Positions 15,617 through 22,703 of a stretch of 33,679 nt of DNA are shown here, piece after piece. A program made the translations under genes and the position numbers. The stretch is taken from assembly GCA_024680365.1 (NCBI GenBank), contig JAILCN010000106.1, positions 1 to 33,679 of the forward strand, given 5' to 3'. The stretch comes from Solobacterium sp. (lineage in GTDB: Bacteria > Bacillota_I > Bacilli_A > Erysipelotrichales > Erysipelotrichaceae). The notes beneath the pieces are model-generated. The model worked only from the letters and a program-made list of their open reading frames with translations, did not search any database and was not told where the DNA came from. Positions within the stretch are counted from its first letter, which is position 1; each line of letters begins with the position of its first letter.

Positions 15617-15642
15617 AGGCAGGCAGTTAAGGAGGATAGATC

Positions 15643-16140
15643 ATGAGTGAACAGAAAATCCATTATTTGACAGAAGAAGGTCTTAAGAAACTTCAGGATG
15701 AATACTATAACCTTGTTCACGTTGTCCGTGAAGAAGTAAAAATGGAACTGGCGGAAGCACGTTCCCTCGGCGACCTTTCCGAAAACGCGGACTATGACGC
15801 CGCAAGAGATAAGCAGTCTCAGGTTGAAAGCAGAATTCTTGAACTGGAAAACATGCTTCAGCACTATGAGATGATCGACAACACGGCGCAGCCAAAGAAG
15901 GGCAGCTCCAAGGTTGTCATGATCGGCGACACCGTTACTCTGAAATTCCTGGACACGGAAGAAGAGGAAACATACAGGATCGTCGGTTCTACAGAAGCTG
16001 ATCCGCTGAACGGAAAACTTTCCAATGAAACCCCGCTGGCGCAGGCGATCATTGATGCCAAGGTTGGTCAGACAAAGGAAGTGACCGGCATTGCCAAACC
16101 GTATTCCGTCAAAATCGTCAGCATTAAGAAATCAAGCTGA
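15643..16140 (+). CDS. greA: Transcription elongation factor GreA
   Basis: GreA binds the secondary channel of RNA polymerase and stimulates cleavage of backtracked RNA. The 165-residue protein has the N-terminal coiled-coil hairpin with its tip signature RSLGDLSENADYDAARDKQ and the conserved acidic pair at the tip. The C-terminal FKBP-like domain includes IGDTVTL and, near the end, segments such as ETPLAQAIIDAKVGQ. TAAGGAGG (15628-15635) precedes the ATG. The only terminator-like structure downstream overlaps the start of comEA, so greA transcripts may partly continue into the competence genes. Confidence 0.96.
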   Translation: MSEQKIHYLTEEGLKKLQDEYYNLVHVVREEVKMELAEARSLGDLSENADYDAARDKQSQVESRILELENMLQHYEMIDNTAQPKKGSSKVVMIGDTVTLKFLDTEEEETYRIVGSTEADPLNGKLSNETPLAQAIIDAKVGQTKEVTGIAKPYSVKIVSIKKSS

Positions 16141-16154
16141 GTAATCTGGTGAAT

Positions 16155-16202
16155 AGATAAGCAGGAGGATATGAACATGAAATCCATGCTTATCTTTTTT
16201 TT
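16155..16202 (+). terminator. Terminator-like hairpin enclosing the comEA ribosome-binding site and start
   Basis: AGATAAGCA (16155-16163) pairs perfectly with TGCTTATCT (16187-16195) and is followed by a T-run to 16202. The 23-nt loop holds GGAGG and both candidate comEA ATG codons. The large loop lowers stability. It could end greA transcripts, attenuate comEA-comEC, or be chance. Confidence 0.5.
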
Positions 16203-16650
16203 GCTCATTCTGACTGCTCTGTACACAGATCTGAAACCTCTGGATCTTGGATCTCTGCAGGATCAGACGATCCGCGTGACGGTCAGAGGAACAGATCAGG
16301 GAGAAGAAGTCATTGAAACAGATCTGTACAGTACGGTCAGTGATGTCCTGCAGGAAGTCGGGACTCCGGAGAATGCGGATCTGAGCACGCTGAATCCTCA
16401 GACGATCCTGAAGGACGGTGATCTGATCACCATCCCGAAGATCAGAACAGATGAAAAGCCAAGGATATCGATCAATACTGCAGATGCTGCCGAGCTTTCC
16501 CAGCTGCCCGGGATCGGACCAAAGACAGCTGAGAAGATCGTCGCCTTCAGAGAAGAGAACGGCCTGTTTCAGACGATCGAAGACCTGAAGCGTGTTTCCG
16601 GGATCGGAACGACAAAATTCGAAAAGCTGAAGGATCTGATATGTCTCTGA
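16177..16650 (+). CDS. comEA: ComEA-like DNA-binding competence protein (SLBB + helix-hairpin-helix)
   Basis: ComEA binds incoming double-stranded DNA at the cell surface and passes it to the ComEC channel. The 157-residue protein has an N-terminal hydrophobic anchor (about 3-17), an SLBB-type domain (about 34-90; TVSDVLQEVG and LKDGDLITIP) and tandem helix-hairpin-helix motifs at the C-terminus (INTADAAELSQLPGIGPKTA and RVSGIGTTKFEKL). The ATG at 16177 is 8 bases from GGAGG, whereas the in-frame ATG at 16171 is only 2 bases away, so the later start is chosen. The gene ends inside comEC (10-base overlap). A terminator-like hairpin surrounds its start. Confidence 0.9.
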   Translation: MKSMLIFFLLILTALYTDLKPLDLGSLQDQTIRVTVRGTDQGEEVIETDLYSTVSDVLQEVGTPENADLSTLNPQTILKDGDLITIPKIRTDEKPRISINTADAAELSQLPGIGPKTAEKIVAFREENGLFQTIEDLKRVSGIGTTKFEKLKDLICL

Positions 16651-18551
16651 CAACAGTACGGGAAAACATCCTGCTGCTTGCTGTGATCCTGTTTCTTTAT
16701 GTCTGTTCCGCTGACAGGTTTCCATATACCGCTGCTGCCGCTGTGATCTGTTACTGGCATCTGCGGTTTCATGATACAAGTACCATCATTCTTGTTCTGT
16801 GTCTTCTCCTGGTGAATATCCCGCGCGCCAGTAAAGGTTTTCCCCGCACGAATCACGGCAAAGTGCTGTATGCATCAGAACGAAGTGCTGTCATAGCAGA
16901 TGGAATGACCAGGATCATGGTCTACGCAGACCGTATATTGCCGCTGGACGCAGAGATCAGCTTCGTTCCCCGGTTTCAGAAGATCGAATTTCCTTCCGGC
17001 TTCTTTTCCGGTGCTGACCGATATTCTTTTAAAGGTGCATATTATTCCATTTCTTCTGATCAGATCACATATATACAGGAACGGAAAACACTGAAAGCCT
17101 GGATCCAGAAGAGAATTGCCGGATGTGACGAAGCCATCCAGCCCTATCTGTACAGATCTCTTCTGAACATAAAGACAGGAGAAGAGGACAGTTTTCTGAC
17201 AGAAAACGGCTTCAGCATCTCCGGTATCACAGCAGCCGCAGCATTTCTGATGCGATATTTCATTGTGGAAGAAAAGAGAAAAAAGATCCTTCTGGGGATC
17301 AGTATACTGCTGTGTCTGTTTTACCGTTTTCCGCTTCTGCCGTTTCTGTCCCTGATATACAGACTGCTGGAAAAGCTGCATCTTTCCACCAGTGAACGGA
17401 CTGGCTGCGCGCTGACTGCTGTGATCATTCTTTATCCGGGGCAGCTTATGACCGCATCTTTTCTGATTCCTGCTGTATTCCGTCTGTGTACATGCTTTCA
17501 GGAAAAGGACAGATATATGATCTGGACAGCTTCCATGATGACAGGAAGTCTGTTTTTTCACTATATGGATCCGCTGCGGATGATCCTGTTCAACGGTATC
17601 CGTACAGTATGCGGCTTTCTCTGGTTTATTTCCTGGATCCCTGTCCTGACAGGAATATCCGTTCTTCCTGCATTTCTGGCGGCGGACGGCTTTCTTGCGT
17701 TTCTTACGTCATTCCGGTTTCCCGGATCTGTTTTGGGGTTTGGACTTGTGTTCTTTGCAGTGCTTCTGTACACATTCAGAAACCTGAAGCATCAGGGCAT
17801 CGTTTCGCTCTGTGCGCTTCTGTTGTTTCAGTACTTTGGTCTGTTTCATCCATTCGCGGAAGTATCTTTCATTAATGTAGGGCAGGGGGACAGTATTCTG
17901 ATCCGGCTGCCGCTGAACCGGGAAAACATTCTGATCGATACCGGAAAACCTTCCGCATGGAACGCTGTTGATACATTTTTAAAGGGAAAGGCTGTACACA
18001 GGATCGATACAATGTTCATTACTCATTCGGACAGCGATCACAGCGGAAATGCAGAACAGATCAGCCGGAACTATCATGTCCGCAGGATCGTAACTGAACA
18101 TTTTCATGAAACGGATACCGGCTGTCTGCGCCTGTATGACCTGAATGATCTGAAAACAGATGATGAAAACAGAAATTCACTGGTTCTGTACTTCCGGATG
18201 GGAGGTCTTCGCTTTCTGATGACGGGAGACGCGGACACCTTTGCGGAAGAACGCATCGTGCATTCCTGGCCTTCACTTCCTGCGGATATTCTGAAGCTCA
18301 GTCATCACGGATCAAAGACCGGCAGCTGTGATGCGTTCCTGGACGCTGTCAGACCATCTCTTGCGGTTGTTTCGGCTGGTTCGTATTCCATTTATCATCA
18401 TCCTTCGGAAGAAACTGTACAGAGGCTTCTGAAGCGTCATATACCGTATCTGAATACAAAAACAGAAGGAGACATCAGCATTATTTTTCTTCCCTTTATG
18501 AACTTGTTGATTACCTCATCAGGCAAAATTGCTATAATGAGACCATCATGA
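16641..18551 (+). CDS. comEC: ComEC/Rec2-like DNA uptake channel protein
   Basis: ComEC forms the inner-membrane channel for single-stranded DNA in natural transformation. The 636-residue protein has N-terminal hydrophobic segments with a DUF4131-like soluble region (about 75-160), a multi-helix competence domain (about 190-405) and a C-terminal metallo-beta-lactamase-like domain. The latter keeps its motifs: INVGQGDSILI, LIDTGKPS, HSDSDHSGN, LMTGDAD and LSHHGSKTG. In the channel domain the usual AISGLH motif is reduced to SISGIT, losing the His. The protein is shorter than B. subtilis ComEC (776 residues). It overlaps comEA by 10 bases and holA by 4. The nuclease-like domain looks intact; transport function is inferred. 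Confidence 0.9.
   Translation: MSLTTVRENILLLAVILFLYVCSADRFPYTAAAAVICYWHLRFHDTSTIILVLCLLLVNIPRASKGFPRTNHGKVLYASERSAVIADGMTRIMVYADRILPLDAEISFVPRFQKIEFPSGFFSGADRYSFKGAYYSISSDQITYIQERKTLKAWIQKRIAGCDEAIQPYLYRSLLNIKTGEEDSFLTENGFSISGITAAAAFLMRYFIVEEKRKKILLGISILLCLFYRFPLLPFLSLIYRLLEKLHLSTSERTGCALTAVIILYPGQLMTASFLIPAVFRLCTCFQEKDRYMIWTASMMTGSLFFHYMDPLRMILFNGIRTVCGFLWFISWIPVLTGISVLPAFLAADGFLAFLTSFRFPGSVLGFGLVFFAVLLYTFRNLKHQGIVSLCALLLFQYFGLFHPFAEVSFINVGQGDSILIRLPLNRENILIDTGKPSAWNAVDTFLKGKAVHRIDTMFITHSDSDHSGNAEQISRNYHVRRIVTEHFHETDTGCLRLYDLNDLKTDDENRNSLVLYFRMGGLRFLMTGDADTFAEERIVHSWPSLPADILKLSHHGSKTGSCDAFLDAVRPSLAVVSAGSYSIYHHPSEETVQRLLKRHIPYLNTKTEGDISIIFLPFMNLLITSSGKIAIMRPS
18530..18538 (+). promoter_or_regulatory. 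Extended -10 promoter for holA inside the comEC 3' end
   Basis: TGC-TATAAT (18530-18538) lies within the last comEC codons, 9 bases before the holA ATG, which would give a nearly leaderless RNA. TTGATT (18507-18512) is 20 bp upstream. Chance occurrence cannot be excluded. Confidence 0.4.
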
Positions 18552-19564
18552 GTGTATATATTATTTCAGGCAAAGATACATACCGCGCGGAAGCATATCT
18601 CAGAACACTTCTCGAACAGAAAGTGATCGGAAAAGACCGCGTGACAATGATCGACGGATCTGTCCGCAAATTCAGGCTGGAGGAAGCACTGATGGAATGC
18701 GGCAGTTTTTCCCTGTTTGACAGCGGCGAAAGCAAAGCGGTCATCATCAGGGATCCGTCTTTTCTGACAGCTTCCCAGGCGGCGAAGGAAACGGCAGCGC
18801 CAAAAAAGAGCAGCAAAGCAAAGAATGACAAAGACAGCATCCTGCCGATGCTGGAACAGTATCTGGCCAGTCCGAATCCGGATTGTGAACTGATCTTTTT
18901 CCTTTCCGGAATGGATGCTGACAGCCGGCGGAAAGAATACAAGCTTCTTGTGAACGGCGGTGCCGCTGTTCAGAAATTTGACCGGATGAAGGACAAGGAG
19001 TTCGGCGCCTACGCGGACAGGATCCTGCGGGAAAACGGGATCCGGATCGACCGCAACGCGCGCAGTGAACTGCTTGAGAGGACCGGTACGGATACGATGC
19101 TGCTGCACAACGCAGTCGACAAGATCCTTCTGTATGGAAAAAAAGACCTGGATGAAGAAGACATCAGAAATCTTGTCGCAATGAATGCTGACGTGAACAT
19201 CTGGAAAATGAGCGATTCTTTCCTGAGTCAGGATCTTGCCGGCGTACTGAAGATCCGCGATGAGATGCTGCGCTGCGGGTATGACTACAATGCCATGTTC
19301 AATATGCTTGCCTCCAGACTGAGAAACAGCTGCTATATGAAGCAGCTGTATGAAAACGGTCTTTCATATGATGAGATCGCCGTCAGGATCCAGGGAAATG
19401 CATGGGTGATCCAGAAGAATCTGGAGAAGATGTACCGGCTTTCTTCCGGGGATCTGCTCAGGATCCTCAGTGAACTCGCGGATCTGGATCAGGATATAAA
19501 AAGCGGAAGAACCGATATCAGAGAAGGATTTGACGCGTTCCTTCTCAGAAATGTGAGAGTCTGA
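18548..19564 (+). CDS. holA: DNA polymerase III subunit delta
   Basis: HolA is the wrench subunit of the clamp loader that opens the beta sliding clamp. The 338-residue protein starts with YIISGKDTYRAEAYL, the family start. It continues with the degenerate AAA+ domains and a helical C-terminal collar domain (NAMFNMLASRLRNSCYMKQL and DIKSGRTDIREGFDAFLLRN). An ATG overlapping the comEC stop by 4 bases, the comEC-holA order common in Bacillota, and normal length support it. No clear ribosome-binding site is visible, so translation is probably coupled to comEC. Confidence 0.93.
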   Translation: MSVYIISGKDTYRAEAYLRTLLEQKVIGKDRVTMIDGSVRKFRLEEALMECGSFSLFDSGESKAVIIRDPSFLTASQAAKETAAPKKSSKAKNDKDSILPMLEQYLASPNPDCELIFFLSGMDADSRRKEYKLLVNGGAAVQKFDRMKDKEFGAYADRILRENGIRIDRNARSELLERTGTDTMLLHNAVDKILLYGKKDLDEEDIRNLVAMNADVNIWKMSDSFLSQDLAGVLKIRDEMLRCGYDYNAMFNMLASRLRNSCYMKQLYENGLSYDEIAVRIQGNAWVIQKNLEKMYRLSSGDLLRILSELADLDQDIKSGRTDIREGFDAFLLRNVRV

Positions 19565-19568
19565 ACCT

Positions 19569-20060
19569 ATGGCTGAAGAGATCCTTCTGCATCCGTTTGA
19601 TGCATTGTATGATGAGAATTCAGAGATCCTGATCCTGGGGTCCTTTCCATCAGTTGTTTCGCGCCGTCAGTCCTTTTATTATGCCAATCCCAGCAACCGC
19701 TTCTGGCCGGTGCTGAGCATTCTGTTTAATGAGGAGATCACTGACAGAAGAGCGTTCTGTCTGCGTCATCATATCGCGCTCTGGGATGTGATCGAAAGCT
19801 GTTCCATCAGCGGCAGCAGTGACGCTGCGATCCGCAATGTCAAAGTGAACGACTTCGCTCCGCTGATTGCTGAAACAAAGATCCGGCATCTGTTTACGAC
19901 CGGCGCCAAAGCATATGAGCTGTTCAGAAAATATTCTGACTGTCCGCTTCCGTGCACGCCGCTGCCCAGCACATCTGCCGCAAACGCGCGCATGCGAACC
20001 GATGATCTGGTACGTGAATACCGAAAAATCACGGAGGTACTGAATGAAGAAAAAAGTTGA
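19569..20060 (+). CDS. DNA-deoxyinosine (hypoxanthine-DNA) glycosylase
   Basis: This 163-residue protein belongs to the hypoxanthine-DNA glycosylase branch of the uracil-DNA glycosylase superfamily, which removes deaminated adenine from DNA. Family features are ILGSFPS in motif 1 and YYANPSNRFWPVL directly after it. HHIALWDVIESC lies in the middle and LPSTSAANAR in the C-terminal loop. It follows holA by 4 bases and overlaps the U32 gene by 17, so it belongs to the comEC-holA transcript. A mismatch-specific uracil glycosylase activity is the main alternative. Confidence 0.85.
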   Translation: MAEEILLHPFDALYDENSEILILGSFPSVVSRRQSFYYANPSNRFWPVLSILFNEEITDRRAFCLRHHIALWDVIESCSISGSSDAAIRNVKVNDFAPLIAETKIRHLFTTGAKAYELFRKYSDCPLPCTPLPSTSAANARMRTDDLVREYRKITEVLNEEKS

Positions 20061-22209
20061 GCTGCTGGCACCTGCCGGCAATATGGAATCTCTGATCGCT
20101 GCTGTGGCAGGCGGATGCGACGCTGTATACCTTGGCCTGCAGAACTTTTCCGCCCGTGCCTTTGCCGGGAATTTTTCCCATGAAGAATTTCAGGAAGCGA
20201 TCCGTTACTGCCATATCCGCGGCGTAAAGATCTATGTCACAGTCAATACCATGCTGTATGAGACGGAGATCGCCAATACGATCAAAGAGATCGACTTTCT
20301 GTACCACAATGACGTTGATGCGCTTCTGATCCAGGACATGGGCCTGTTCCATTATGTCCGCACATGCTATCCTGATCTTGATATTCACTGCAGCACGCAG
20401 ATGCACATCCACAACAAAGCCGGCGTTCTTTTTATGAAAGAAGCCGGTGCTGCCAGAGTCGTTGCAGCAAGAGAAACACCCGTTTCACTGCTGAAGGAAA
20501 TGTGCTCCTGCGGGATCGAAGTAGAAGCGTTTGTTTACGGAGCCATCTGCATCAGCTACAGCGGTCAGTGTCTGATGTCTTCCGCGATGAATCACCGCAG
20601 TGCGAACAAAGGCGTCTGTGCCCAGTGCTGCCGTCTGCAGTATTATCCGGAAAAAGGGAAGCACTTTGCGGAAGGGGATTACATCCTTTCTCCGAAAGAT
20701 CTGAATGTCATCGAACGGCTTCCTGAGCTGATCGAAACGGGCGTATGCAGTCTCAAGATCGAGGGACGCATGAAGCGGCCGGAATATGTCTGGCTGGTAA
20801 CGAGAACGTTCCGGGAAGCGCTGGATGCGTATGAAAGAGGAGAGACGTATCAGCTGCGCAAAGATCAGATCCGTGATCTGATGCTGATGTTCAACCGCGG
20901 CTTCAGCTACGGCCATCTCTTCAACGCCTCCGTCAAAGAAAGAATGAGTCAGTTCAGGCCGAATCACATGGGACTGAAGATCGGCACCGTTCTTGGCTTT
21001 AAAAATGACAGAGTACAGGTCAGACTCAGTGCTCCTCTGTATCAGCATGACGGCCTGCGGATCCTGAATCAGCCGAAAGATACAGGTCTGACAGCGGTGC
21101 GGATCGAAAAAGACGGCAGGCTGGTCAGCGAAGCGAAAGAAGGGGATGTTGTGTGGCTTGAGTGCAGATCACGGCCGGCACCGAAAAAAGGACAGCCTCT
21201 GCATAAGACAAGCGACGCAAGACTCATCGAATCGATCGATCATATGATCACCGATGATCCGCGCGTCATTCCTCTGAAGATGACCTATACTGCATATGAA
21301 AATGAACCTCTGAGGATCACCGTCTTTGACAATGACGGTCACACTGCGGAAGCAGAATCTGCCTCTCTCTGTCAGAAGCCTCTGAAAGCGCCTGTCACAA
21401 AAGAGCGACTGGAGGAACTGCTGAAGCGGACCGGCAATTATCCGTATGCAATTGAAGAGTGCAGCGGAACATGCGGCGAGATCTTCCTGCCTGTTTCTGC
21501 TGTCAATGAGACAAGGCGGTATGCTCTGGAAAAGATGAATGACCTGCGGGCTGTTCAGCATCCCGGTTATACGGAAGCACGTCCGTATGAATTCCATGTT
21601 GAACAGAAAGAATGTTCTCTTCCTTCCGCTATCGTTCAGAATCCTTCCATTTCTGCGGAAGAAAATGGTATTTCCTATATCCGCAGCGACAAAGTCCGGC
21701 CGGCTGTTGACCAGTACCTTTCAGAGAAAGAAACTGTTCAGGGAATGCTCGTCAGTGAAAACGGCGACCTGTATATGGATCTGCATGACTGTATTGCCGG
21801 TCCGACGCTCAATATCGCGAATTCCTACGCGGCAGCCTGGTTCCTGAGCCAGCCGGGCATTGTATCGACAGTGCTGTCTTCTGAGATCAGTGATGTGCAG
21901 TGTGCGAACCTGATCGAGGCATTTGAAAAGCGCTATGGCTTCAAACCGTTCCTGTACCGCTATGTGTACGGAAAGAGAGTCCTGATGTATATCAAAGACG
22001 GATTCCAGGAAGGCCGGCCGGAACAACTGGTTGATTTTAATGGCAACCGCTACAAAGTGGCGTATAATAGTTATATGGCAGAGATCCTTGAGCCTGCTCC
22101 GCTGTCAGTTGAAAGGGGAGCCTGCAGCGGCGTTTATCTCAATATCGATGCTGATTCCAAAAAAGGGATAGAGGAGATTGTTTATGAAAAAGTTTATGGA
22201 AGAATTTAA
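20044..22209 (+). CDS. Peptidase U32-family protein with DUF3656 (RlhA/TrhP-like)
   Basis: The 721-residue protein has an N-terminal U32 domain (ELLAPAGNMESL to about residue 260) with the conserved cysteine set Cys169, Cys176, Cys192 and Cys195/196, and SLKIEGRMKRPEYV. A long C-terminal part follows, consistent with the DUF3656 found in RlhA. U32 proteins once called collagenases include RlhA (23S rRNA C2501 hydroxylation) and TrhP (tRNA U34 5-hydroxylation). The single long chain is closer in layout to RlhA. Which RNA is modified cannot be told. GGAGG (20034-20037 region) precedes the ATG. The start overlaps the glycosylase gene, and its end overlaps mscL by 26 bases. Confidence 0.88.
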   Translation: MKKKVELLAPAGNMESLIAAVAGGCDAVYLGLQNFSARAFAGNFSHEEFQEAIRYCHIRGVKIYVTVNTMLYETEIANTIKEIDFLYHNDVDALLIQDMGLFHYVRTCYPDLDIHCSTQMHIHNKAGVLFMKEAGAARVVAARETPVSLLKEMCSCGIEVEAFVYGAICISYSGQCLMSSAMNHRSANKGVCAQCCRLQYYPEKGKHFAEGDYILSPKDLNVIERLPELIETGVCSLKIEGRMKRPEYVWLVTRTFREALDAYERGETYQLRKDQIRDLMLMFNRGFSYGHLFNASVKERMSQFRPNHMGLKIGTVLGFKNDRVQVRLSAPLYQHDGLRILNQPKDTGLTAVRIEKDGRLVSEAKEGDVVWLECRSRPAPKKGQPLHKTSDARLIESIDHMITDDPRVIPLKMTYTAYENEPLRITVFDNDGHTAEAESASLCQKPLKAPVTKERLEELLKRTGNYPYAIEECSGTCGEIFLPVSAVNETRRYALEKMNDLRAVQHPGYTEARPYEFHVEQKECSLPSAIVQNPSISAEENGISYIRSDKVRPAVDQYLSEKETVQGMLVSENGDLYMDLHDCIAGPTLNIANSYAAAWFLSQPGIVSTVLSSEISDVQCANLIEAFEKRYGFKPFLYRYVYGKRVLMYIKDGFQEGRPEQLVDFNGNRYKVAYNSYMAEILEPAPLSVERGACSGVYLNIDADSKKGIEEIVYEKVYGRI

Positions 22210-22582
22210 GGCATTTGCCATGCGCGGCAACGTCATGGACATGGCGATCGGCGTAATTATTGCTTCCGCTTTCGGAAACATTATTGCGGCCTTCACGGAA
22301 AACATTATCGGGCCGATCATCGGCTGTCTGTTTCAGGCAAATCTGGATGAGGTCGTCATCAGTGTTCTCGGCGGCAAAGTTACATTCGGTGTCGGCAAAC
22401 TCATCGCTGCGATCCTGAACTTCATCATCGTTGCCTTCGTTCTGTTCTCTCTTGTCAAGTTTGTCAACAAGCTGAAAGACATGAAGAAGAAGGAAGAAGA
22501 AGCTGTTGAAGAAGCACCTGCCAAGAGTGATGAACTGATCGCTCTCGAACAGATCGTTGAACTGCTGAAAGAAAAGAAATAA
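22184..22582 (+). CDS. mscL: Large-conductance mechanosensitive channel MscL
   Basis: MscL is a homopentameric membrane valve that opens under membrane tension to release solutes during osmotic downshock. The 132-residue protein has the N-terminal amphipathic helix (FKAFAMRGNVMDMA), the glycine-rich pore helix TM1 (GVIIASAFGNIIAAF), a short periplasmic loop, TM2 (LIAAILNFIIVAFVLFSLV) and a charged cytoplasmic helix rich in Glu and Lys. The ATG at 22184 is 7 bases after GAGGAG, so it is preferred over the TTG at 22178. The gene begins inside the U32 gene and ends before a strong terminator, closing the operon. Confidence 0.96.
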   Translation: MKKFMEEFKAFAMRGNVMDMAIGVIIASAFGNIIAAFTENIIGPIIGCLFQANLDEVVISVLGGKVTFGVGKLIAAILNFIIVAFVLFSLVKFVNKLKDMKKKEEEAVEEAPAKSDELIALEQIVELLKEKK

Positions 22583-22590
22583 ACTGAACT

Positions 22591-22613
22591 GCGGCTGAAA
22601 AAGCCGCTTTTTT
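22591..22613 (+). terminator. Intrinsic terminator after mscL
   Basis: GCGGCT (22591-22596) pairs with AGCCGC (22602-22607) around a 5-nt A-rich loop and is followed by six T residues. Confidence 0.9.
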
Positions 22614-22651
22614 CATGCATGTACGAGAGAGCGCAAAGCGTACAGTTCATA

Positions 22652-22680
22652 TTCACGAACAATGCTCTTTTTGATATAAT
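22652..22680 (+). promoter_or_regulatory. Extended -10 promoter of smc, with an inverted repeat upstream
   Basis: TGA-TATAAT (22672-22680) is a full extended -10; a weak -35, TTCACG (22652-22657), is 17 bp upstream of the hexamer. An inverted repeat TGTACG (22620-22625) / CGTACA (22639-22644) lies just before the -35 and could be an operator. TAAGGAG precedes the ATG. Confidence 0.65.
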
Positions 22681-22703
22681 AACAGGCGATATAAGGAGAA
22701 ATC

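Noticed and set aside
16100-16176. Search for ComK boxes (AAAA-N5-TTTT) upstream of comEA
   Set aside because: None found by eye, so direct control by the ComK-like protein is not claimed from sequence.
22063-22068. TATAAT inside the U32 gene, about 115 bases before mscL
   Set aside because: No TGn and no -35 at usable spacing; mscL is expected to be coupled to the U32 gene.
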